A stretch of DNA of 64,000 bases. Source: Blattamonas nauphoetae. Lineage: Eukaryota > Preaxostyla > Oxymonadida. Under the pieces are notes generated by a model. That model worked only from the letters and a program-made list of their open reading frames with translations. It was not told the DNA's origin and made no database searches. Every line of letters begins with the position of its first letter. Position 1 is the stretch's first letter. The DNA lies in contig JARBJD010000348.1 in assembly GCA_033064195.1 (NCBI GenBank), forward strand, positions 1 to 64,000, given 5' to 3'. A program made the position numbers and the translations under genes. Shown here one piece after another: positions 55,850 through 64,000 of the stretch.

Positions 55850-57582
55850 TTAGATACCCTTTTTGTTCGGTTTCATTTTTCTTCTGCTTTTCTTTTTCCA
55901 TTTGCATGCATTTTCTGGTTGGTCAACGGAAGAGTTGCGTCGCTTCTTTTTCTGAATTGGCGCATAGTCCTCGCTTAGCGACCCATCCTCGTATTCATCG
56001 AAACCGTCTTGACGGAGATGCTTTGCTTTAACTTTGGTGATTTCAGGCACTTCTTTCTCCTCCGTATCGGAGTCTCCCAGCAGCAGTTTCCAGTCTTTTT
56101 CCTCTGTCTTTCTAAGGTTGTACGAAGTCAGTGGTGGCAAGTCAACTTCGTCAACTTCAACTTGAGTTCGAATGGTCGTAGTGTGTTCACCTGAGAACAT
56201 CTCTTTTCCGCCTTTTGTCAAGTACTCCCTCCATGCCTTTTGTGTTTCTTCACAGGATAGACATTGTCCGCTGAGAGGAAAACCTCGTCTAGCGGGCGGT
56301 GGACCTTGAATTCTCTCCTTGAAGGAACCGCATACCACAGAACCATCAGCTGTTGGTATGCCTGTTGACTTAAATGCGTTGATGATGGTTTTTTTTGAGA
56401 GAGCGTGTTGTGCAGCTGTTTCGACCGATGTTAGCCAAGGGATGAGTTGATCCGCAAGCTTAGTTTTGCTTGGGAGTGGCGAGAGGGATTTGAGGTGGTG
56501 TTTGAAAACAGCATTGACTCCTCGATCACAGGGCTGTGTGATCGAGGAGGTGTTTGACGGTAAGCAAATAGAATCGCAATTCTGTTCAGAGAGTGTCTTC
56601 CATAAATCCGGCTGAAATCGGGACGAATGACCATCAAAGATTAGCAGGGCGGGCGCATCCTGTAATTCGAGGCGGGCTCGCCTTCTAGCAATCTCCGGAA
56701 TGAGATGCTTGAGTAGAATGTTTGAAAGAATCTCTTTATTCATCCATCCGCGTGGGGCGGGATGGATGAAGAAATCTTTTGGTTTGTGCGCTTGATAGTG
56801 CTCCGGTTGGATTGATTGCGGGAGAAGAATGTGTGAAGTGAAGGCTTCTCCGTCTTCGGCAATGAAAAATACCATAGTACATGAAAAAATTTGTGATGGT
56901 GGAGTTGAATAGATTTGTTTTTCTTCCAGTAAGCCAACTCGGTGGGTGAGTACCGATTGAGTAGAAAGAAGTGATGTTTCATCAAAATTTATGATGAGTG
57001 CCGGAGGATACATCCTTTTGTCCTTCAGTTGTTTTAGTTTGTGGTAAAACGGAAGTATGTGTTCTTTCGTCATAGCATTGATTCGAGCTTGGGTCATTAC
57101 TTCTGGTTTCATTGAAAAGAGCTCATTTCGCGATTTCACCCAAGAGTGAACCCATGTGTGGGACGGCGGCTCCCGATCATACGGTATAAATCGAAATCGA
57201 GAGATGTGGATTGTGTGTGCCTAAAACAAATGAAGAAAAAGAGAGCAACCATGTCCGCAATGTCCGCAAAAGTTGGGTTAATTCCAGAGCAAATGCTCTC
57301 TAAGATCTCGTGTAGAAGTTGTTCCTCTTCCGACTTATTGAGATACTGTCTGTTGCCGTTCTGTTGCGGCATTTCGCCCAGAAGGAGAGAATTGAGTGCT
57401 CTTGTCTTTGATGCTGGGCTTAGGGTCTTGAACTGCTGAATTTGGATTTGACATTGATGGACGATCGTGCCATCAATGAGGACAATTGGGGGAGATTTTG
57501 ATTTGGACACCCCTTTCGAGAAGTCACAACATGCTTTGAATGCATCGAGAGTCGACGGAAGTGGAGGAGGAGAAACAGTCAT
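55850..57582 (-). pseudogene. pogo/Tigger-like DDE transposase, one frame change
   Basis: Tc1/mariner superfamily, pogo branch, cut-and-paste transposase. The N-terminal frame (57,136-57,582) is helical and should include DNA-binding helices. The catalytic frame (55,850-57,139) shows the triad as NFDETS (first Asp, about residue 52), LIFDGHSSRF (second, about 169) and QPCDRGVNAVFK (third, about 205). The C-terminus is basic (KKKRRNSS, KWKKKSRRKMKPNKKG), fitting nuclear localisation. The two frames overlap near 57,140-57,160; a one-base change there breaks the gene. A CAGATAACCCG end reading leftward from about 57,723 may be its right terminus; the left terminus was not found. Confidence 0.85.
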
Positions 57583-58174
57583 TTAAAACAGACCCATTGT
57601 ATCAATACATTTCCTCAATTCACAAAAAAAGTGATAATAGTATCAGAAATGAAATGAAGAAAATAATCATCACTCAATCAACTGCACTTTCCGGGTTGTC
57701 CTCCAATTTCGGGTTATCTGCAGTACTATCAACACGAAGGAATGAAAACAGTGCTAAACAAACCAGACACAAGAACGAAAAGGCTCTTCAACATCATTGG
57801 TCGGAGTTGTTTGGATTCACCACATATCTGGCTTAGAAACATTTCCAGAAAGATCTGGAATCAATATAGTTTGATCTCTGAGGAAAGAGGACACACTTTT
57901 TGTTTTGAATCGATATTTTGCATTGTGTGATCAGAAGAGAGATTTTCTGCTAGCATGGAAGATATTAGCGTAAAAGAATCGGGTAGTTGTTCGTAATGTC
58001 GAATCAAAGTCCGTATAAACGACCGATGGTCCTATCCTGTTCTCTAATGGTTTGATCAAGAATCCCCATCAGTTGTACCATTTTTACATCAAAAGGACCT
58101 ATAGATGAATCAAATCCTTCTTCAGTAATAAAGAATGCGAAGGAGTCTTTTGAAGGGATTCTTTTAATTTCCCC
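57583..58174. other. No gene seen; possible transposon end
   Basis: Non-coding stretch right of the pogo-like transposase. The word CAGATAACCCG (reverse strand, near 57,710-57,722) is a candidate end of that element, adjoining TA. The short frames here have no recognisable content. Confidence 0.35.
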
Positions 58175-59345
58175 TTGACTCCCTCAGATGGTAAGTCGAT
58201 CTTTCCCTTGGTTCGTTCTTTGCCAGAGCAGCTCATCTTCGATCTTTACCGACCAAGCGCGGTTTATTTCCTTATCCCGATGATCCAGATCTCTCTCATC
58301 GCGATATTCGCATCCATTCTGAGATCACATGTCTCACAATCTCACAATTCGCTATTCTACTTAACCAGCCTCCTCAAGCCGTCGTTCTTCAATGAATCGT
58401 CAGCAAATTCACAACACATCTCACTTCCAGACGGTGTCGTGCACTCTTCCAACTTTCCGCTTCTTTCATCGAGCTTGGTGATGAATGGTGAACTCAATAC
58501 AGTTCTCAGACATTAAGATGGAAACCGTGACAACTCAGATCTGGTCGGAAAACAAGACAACACTCCTCAATCAGATTAACTCAACATCCTTTTCAATCTG
58601 AACAACGCATCCCTGTCGGTTCAGCGTCGTGTCATCGACATGTCATCCGTGTCTGCGAATCAGGACGTGAAATGTGCCTGCTTGCTTCATCGACTGTTCA
58701 CGTCTCATTCTGCGAGTTTTTCTGGACGGATTTGAACTCAATATTCGTTCTCCGATCCAGTTCACCATCCACACATACCTCGTCGTTGATCACGCTGGCC
58801 TGGTGCATACTGAACTATACCATTCATCATCTGACGGAAATTGTTGACGATATGCGGAAAAACAGTGCGGCAGATGCTTTCGATTTGAACATAGTTGGCA
58901 CAACAATCGCGAACATGAAAGTGTTTGGAGCAGATGGTGCGTGCGTTTCGCAGACCAACCATCGCAACATCATTCACTTTTATCAGCGCATCTCGACGAC
59001 AGTGTCTGAACTGCGACTTCTGAATGTGTCGTCTCTGCCTGGGGAAGTGATGGATGTGTCGTCGCTATTTTCGTAGAGAATGGTTGTATGTGGGATTTGG
59101 GGAAGCAACAACCATCTTTCGGGGAGTTTGCGGCACGAGTGGACTTTCTGGGCCAAAGGTGATCGAGGTGTGTTGTGACATTGTAGTTCATCGAGGCTAT
59201 TCTCTCGTAATAAATTGTCGAATATGGATGTGAACACGTTTTATTTTCAAAATGTTGAGAATACTGTCGAGATCGTCTCAGAGAATGTCACGATCATTCG
59301 ATCGTGTTTGATGAGGTCGATCGGCGAACTATATCACTTCATCTT
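58175..59345 (+). pseudogene. Decayed surface beta-helix protein fragments
   Basis: Plus-strand frames in several phases have beta-helix-like pieces: LRLLNVSSLPGEVMDVSSLF near 59,015-59,075 and FQNVENTVEIVSENVTIIRS near 59,245-59,310, with earlier weaker pieces from 58,175. The frames change repeatedly. It is either the upstream part of the receptor-like gene at 59,880 or an independent remnant. Confidence 0.4.
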
Positions 59346-59485
59346 TACGCTTTCTTGATTCATTTCAACTTTATGTCTCGTATTTTCTTACAATTTTTCA
59401 AAACATAGCGATTGATCATGATGTATCGTGAAGTGACAATCTACTGTAGTTCTCCCTTCAAGACACCAATTTTTTGGAAGTGAAC

Positions 59486-59569
59486 GTGCGGCGCGTTTGG
59501 CCTAGCGGTAGCCAACCCCTCTGTCGACTGTTGTGCTCGGGGTTCGACTCCCGCCGAGCACAACTTTTT
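59486..59569 (+). tRNA. tRNA-like sequence, probably pseudogene or SINE head
   Basis: A TGGCCTAGCGGTAGCCA D-arm (A box) and a perfect B box, GGTTCGACTCC, lie about 40 bp apart, and a run of T follows at 59,564-59,569, as for RNA polymerase III genes. The acceptor stem does not pair properly and the anticodon arm is not convincing. GTGCTCGG and CCGAGCAC form an eight-base-pair stem around the B box that a normal tRNA would not have. It is therefore called tRNA-like: a degenerate tRNA or the head of a tRNA-derived SINE. Confidence 0.45.
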
Positions 59570-59879
59570 TGCCACTACTTAGAGTTTTTTGGCCCAGAAA
59601 GTCCACCCTTGCCGAGTTTGCTTCGAGATGTGAATGGAGGAGGGTCATTTCTTTGTTCGAACAGCACATTCGACTGGTGCTACTCGACATCCTCCGAACG
59701 ACCGTCGCTCTCCTCCAGCCCCTCCCTGACCGTCGGAAGCCACTAATATTCACCACTCGCGGCATATCCTACCAAGACGGACTTGAAGATGATCCATATA
59801 CCGAGTGACAGAATGATGGTGTCACCAGCTTGACTTTTACCGATGTTGCCATCACATTCACCGCCTGCCGTTCACAAAC

Positions 59880-62374
59880 ATGAAATACACTGCCGCCTCC
59901 TCCTCAGACTCTCTCACTTGTGGGTCAGCCATTTATTCACATCGAACGACGTCCACCAAAACGGCGACACTGTCCATCCTCGCCTGCACGTTCTCCAAGT
60001 GTTCCGTCTCCAGCTCGTCGAGAATGCTCGGCGGATGTGTGGATCTGCACGGCCTGGACACCGCGACACGCACCGTCGACGCCTGCCCCTTCGACGACTG
60101 GGATTCCACACTCGAAATCGAAAACCTAATCTCGATGCTGATGAGCTCATCCTGCAAGACAATCCATTTCGCGCTCCAGTTTCTTTGGGAGACAGATGCG
60201 ATGAAGAACTGCGATGTCTTGAGCGAGAGCGGGACAACAACACGATCTCTCCAATTTGCTCATTTGGGAGCTCACTCGCCCTGAACACCCTCCGATTCTC
60301 GCCGACTCTCTCCTCATCAACGGCAACTCTCACTGCACATCTCGTCCATTTCACACCAAAACCGTCGGAAGAAGGCAAACCTGGGGTCGGTTCGTGTGAT
60401 ATTACAAACATTGATCTCAACGATCTCGCTTTTCATGGGACAACAATGTTCGAGATTGATACGAGCGACCGCATCAGCTTTGTTCTTCCATCAATCTCTC
60501 GCGTCACATCCGATTTTCAACAAGGATCATACACCACTCTGAAGGCACAGTCCTTCAAACTGCAGATCCCACCGTCATTTTGGCTGTCGGACCTGAAAAC
60601 AACAGATCTGCCTTATTTCAATGGAGAAGATATTCCAATTGACGAAAAAGGACAAGTGGAGAAACAACTCGCTTGTGTATTGGCTCATCTCTCCTTCTGC
60701 ATCTGCAGTGAATCGTGGAATCGAGTTTAACCAAAATGGCTCGTTCAAAGTTGTCAATTCCGAGACATACCTGTCGTTTGAGTCGATCATCTTCGCTGTT
60801 GCCCAACCTTGACTGGCAGCCACTCTGTTTGTGGATACTGACGGTGAGATGTCATCTTTCACACGAAAAACCGAAAATGAGACAGTTCTGGAAACAAACA
60901 TGGAAGCAGGCCATTCTCTCATGCTGAATGATGTGACATTCTCGTCGATGTCATCGTCGAAAGAGGCTACACTTCTCACTCTTTCATTCACTCCATTCGA
61001 TGAATCCACCTCTGCTCCTCTCGTCGACTTCTCGCTGACCAAAATTGCATGAATCACGCTGACTGGAATAGCCTCTGAACCACCCTGTTTCATCTCAATC
61101 GTCGGGACTGCCCTCGCCAGCTGGATCGATGTTGATGATTCCAGACTCGACAACTCGAACCTTGACAGTCGATTGATCTTGATGTGTCGCTTCTGTTTCT
61201 CTTCGAGCATCTGAAGGGCCTGTTGGAGTGTCGAGTTCTGGATATGCGATATCGAAGTGTGGGAATCAGACTGCACTGAGCACGTGAGCTGTGTCTGCAG
61301 CTGGTTCATTCGAATCTGAAGACATCGACACAAACAGCAGAGGCAGTGACTTTCAGAAACCCCATTTTTTCATCATCCACTCCACCAACGACATTCAACG
61401 AAGCCGACACAACCTCACTCTCTCGCCCAGATGTGACACACATCCCACAAGGAGCCATCTCGATCTCCTACGCTCCTCTCACCCTCACCGCCTGCACTTT
61501 CAGCTCAAACTCTCCTTCCAACTTGGAGTGGCCTTCTCTTCGGCGAAACAGCAAGTGCACAGATGGAACTGTTGCAATGGACTTGATGAATGAAGGCGAT
61601 GCACCCGCGTCGCATCATCTTTGGATCTGGACGGATGAAGGCGTTGTCACGAAGGAGGATGAAACGCAACACTCCACACTCTTCGTCCCCACTCTTGTCG
61701 CAAACGAGTCAACCGTCACTTTGGACAACAACCTGAAAGAGTATTCGGTGAAGATCGTTGGAACGATGATGATTCCATATGGGCTCAAGTTGGAAGTGTT
61801 CGAGCAAGATGCACTCTCCCCTTCGAACGAGGGACAACCACTCAGGTTCGTCATCTCCTCCCTCCAACCGTCGAAATGGACAGAAACAGAGCTGTCGTTC
61901 GTCCTCCCACAATCGTCGCTGATTGACTTGAAAAAGAAACCGAAACTTCGATGCCAACTCGTGAATGCTGACGATCAGGCCACGGACTCGTTCTTATTGA
62001 CTGGCTTATCGAATGAAAACATAACTCAGGCAAGAGTGATCGCGTCGATCGTCGTTCCAAGTGTTGTTGTGATCATCGTCGTTGTGCTCGTCATCATCGT
62101 CATCGCTGTTCTGTTCCGTCGCCGAAAGATGAAAGAGAAGACAGCCGAGAAAGACAATCAAGAAGTAGAGGTGTGTGAGGCAGGCGATGTTCGGAAGGAC
62201 GAACGAAACGCACAAGACAATACAATCAAACCCATCATCGAGACAGCTAGGATGAGCAACAACTCGCTGCTAACGCCACCGATGATGTCACTGAAACACG
62301 TGGATGCTGTGAAGTGTGATGGGGAGGGTGGAGTTGTGTCAGTTGATCCAACGAATAGTTGTATCGTATTCTGA
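59880..62374 (+). pseudogene. Receptor-like surface protein: beta-helix ectodomain plus transmembrane helix
   Basis: Plus-strand pieces in several frames give a beta-helix ectodomain: LACTFSKCSVSSSSRMLGGC at 59,970-60,035, NTISPICSFGSSLALNTLRF in another frame, and LMLNDVTFSSMSSSKEATLL near 60,930. The last frame (61,346-62,374, 342 residues) is well preserved. It holds a membrane-proximal domain (TVTLDNNLKEYSVKIVGT, LSFVLPQSSLIDLKKKP), a transmembrane helix at about residues 232-257 (VVPSVVVIIVVVLVIIVIAV) followed by the stop-transfer FRRRKMKEK, and a cytoplasmic tail. A kinase-like piece follows at 62,375. Repeated frame changes make it a pseudogene or a poorly sequenced gene. Confidence 0.65.
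61060..61333 (-). other. Possible minus-strand coding fragment inside the receptor-like gene
   Basis: On the minus strand, MNQLQTQLTCSVQS, then TLQQALQMLEEKQKRHIKIN and LSRFELSSLESSTSIQLARA, look like a coiled coil leading into a folded domain. The plus strand gives no beta-helix pattern in this interval. It may be an inverted fragment of a coiled-coil/SPRY-type gene inserted here. This is weak evidence. Confidence 0.25.
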
Positions 62375-62812
62375 ACGTGGATACAGCGAGAGTTGTCCAA
62401 AAGAAGAAGATGGCAGTGCGGTTTGTGACGAGATTGGAGCGAATGATGGCTGACCATCAGTCGAGTGAACTTCTAACGAAACTGTCTCCGCATTGGATCA
62501 TCCTCGATTTCAACAAGAACGTGTTCTTCCGAATTGAGTCGATTTCTCAAGTGTTGGGGTCAGACGGGATACATCCGCTTTCGTCATCAACGAAGAATGA
62601 AGAAGATCGTCGCTGAAACGCACCTGAACAGGATTCGAAGGAAGGAGGGACAGCGAATGAGCAAAAAAGCAATATGATCGTTGCAAGACTTCCGTGTTCC
62701 GACGTGAAGAGGCGTCTGACAGAACTGAAGTCAGACCATCCTCCAGCCGCAGATGATCCTCCGCAGCAGAACAAACCAGCCAAAGCGATATCCGGAATCG
62801 AAACTGACTGAT
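62375..62812 (+). pseudogene. Kinase-like tail of the receptor-like gene, truncated
   Basis: The plus strand continues with VVQKKKMAVRFVTRLERMMA, TKLSPHWIILDFNKNVFFRI and EEDRR, a TGA codon near 62,615, then NAPEQ. This matches the pattern of protein-kinase subdomains VIb to VIII as seen in receptor-like kinases of oxymonads, where LSPHWIILD replaces the HRD loop and RWxAPE is the end of the activation segment. The TGA stands where Trp would be expected. The HRD Asp is absent, so even an intact form may be a pseudokinase. The C-lobe is missing and an unrelated tail ends at a stop near 62,812. Confidence 0.55.
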
Positions 62813-62917
62813 CACACATTCACACACACTCCACATCCATCGAGTCAGTCACAATACGACTGGTGTGTGCTTCTCTTATCGCTCCGCTTCGTCCTCCTCG
62901 TCCATTTCGTCAGCATA

Positions 62918-64000
62918 TAGTAGTAAAATAACCCGGCGAGGGTAAAATAACCCGGGGTGAAAACCCCCTTTTTTGGACCCCTCTTTCCGTCCATCCCATA
63001 TTTCTCGGAACCAAAATTTTTTTGGGTCCCACTTTTTTTTCCATAATGTTTGTCTCAACTCCTACTATCGATCGAGGTAGAAATCGAACCTCCAAAATAG
63101 GATCCTGGGCCGGGGGTGCCTATTTCGGAACCATATTTTGGCCTATTTTTGACTTATTTTTGGCTCCTAAATAGGAGGTCCTTAACATTCAAGCTTAGGG
63201 CATAAAACCTTCACGACCACTTTTCTCCACGCCTGTTCAAAATTTTGCTTTCTCGTTTCATTTCTGGTTGTTTGGGATGTTTTTCTCTCGAAATCACAAA
63301 TTTTTGAAAAATGAAAAATCCTGGGGGGACCTGGGTTGAAATTTAGGGTCAAAACTGACTTCCCTGTATATTAAGCTTAGGAGCCAGAAAATTTGTATTG
63401 ATCATATCTCCACAACCAGACATAGTTCCGACATGAGGTTTTCACCAATATGGATGTTTTGTTGGATTATAATTTTTTCTGAAAATTTTGAAAAAACATC
63501 CCCTTGCGGCAGTTGAGATATTTTTGTGGGTTTTGGATTTGGTTCGAAAGGAGAGCTGTCACTTGACATGGGATGATGCACCCGTCTCCACATTTCGTCA
63601 AAATGATGCAGACACAATCAGAATCGAATCCAAATGCTAAAATTGGTTAGGATCGTGCTTGGGAGGAGAGGAGTTGGGATTTATTCTCAGATAAACACGA
63701 AAACTATCAAAAACGCCAAAATAGGAGGTCTTCGAAATTTTCAAAATTTTCAGAAAAATTAGTTTCCAACAAAACATCCATATTGGTGAAAACTTCATGT
63801 CGGAACTATGTCTGGTTGTGGAGATATGATCAAAACAAGTTTTCAAGATCCTAAGCTTTGTATACAGGGAAGTCAGTTTTTGACCCTGAATTTCCACCCA
63901 GGTCCCCCCAAGATATTTCATTTTTCAAAAATTTGTGATTTCGAGAGAAAAACATCCCAAACAACCAGAAATGAAACGAGAAAGCAAAATTTTGAACAGG
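62918..64000. mobile_element. Fold-back MITE, copy 3, cut by window end
   Basis: Starts TAGTAGTAAAATAACCCGGC after a TA at 62,916-62,917. The left arm and unique centre are complete, and about 240 bp of the right arm is visible before the window ends. The orientation of the centre is as in copy 1. No gene inside. Confidence 0.9.

Noticed and set aside
1-64000. Alternative genetic code with TAA/TAG as Gln, as in some oxymonads
   Set aside because: Long frames here end normally under the standard code, and the decayed genes show frame changes more than in-frame TAA or TAG.
1-64000. rRNA genes or telomeric repeats
   Set aside because: No conserved rRNA words or simple telomere-type repeats were seen.

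Overview
The window looks like nuclear DNA of a flagellate protist, most likely an oxymonad of the Preaxostyla such as Blattamonas. This is inferred from gene content, not from a database match. The pointers are decayed surface proteins built of beta-helix repeats (chlamydial Pmp-like), one followed by a transmembrane helix and a kinase-like tail; large alpha-helical repeat proteins; a coiled-coil plus SPRY protein; a Polinton; and long reading frames under the standard genetic code. Few genes are whole. Most of the window is mobile DNA inserted into surface-protein genes and into other mobile elements.

Layout. 1-9.8 kb: part of a Polinton/Maverick fossil on the minus strand (integrase remnant, acidic protein, protein-primed DNA polymerase, polymerase-associated N-terminal protein, small repeat protein). 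It runs off the left edge and is interrupted by a fold-back MITE. 10.1-11.5 kb: about ten dyad-symmetric repeats with a period near 135 bp. 14.9-16.3 kb: a highly charged helical protein. 17.0-20.0 kb: a 3-kb Mutator-like element with a perfect 9-bp target duplication. 21.2-47.8 kb: four related composite elements (A 21,152-25,779; D around 27,677-28,064; B 28,615-34,278; C 40,169-47,790) set among surface-protein fragments, a broken DDE transposase and a coiled-coil/SPRY gene. C carries a DDE transposase and splits one surface-protein gene. 50.4-54.6 kb: two alpha-helical repeat genes. 55.8-57.6 kb: a pogo-like transposase. 58.2-62.8 kb: remains of surface proteins, including a receptor-like gene with a kinase-like tail, and a tRNA-like sequence. 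62.9 kb to the end: a third copy of the fold-back MITE.

The most unusual observation is the shared plan of the four composites. In A, B and C the two outer ends carry the same subterminal motif, and a 0.3-0.36-kb module lies at one end. Module and body face each other through inverted inner ends separated by a spacer of 33-34 bp (32 bp in D). The spacer is the reverse complement of about 6 bp of the flank beside the module followed by 27-28 bp of the flank beside the body. The flank parts differ completely between loci, while the end motifs are conserved. The element therefore appears to store a copy of its own insertion site next to a module rich in short hairpins. A guide-like role is speculation; the sequence pattern itself is read directly.

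Many host reading frames change frame. Arms and copies of the fold-back MITE differ mainly in homopolymer length, so some frame changes in host genes may be consensus errors and not real decay.
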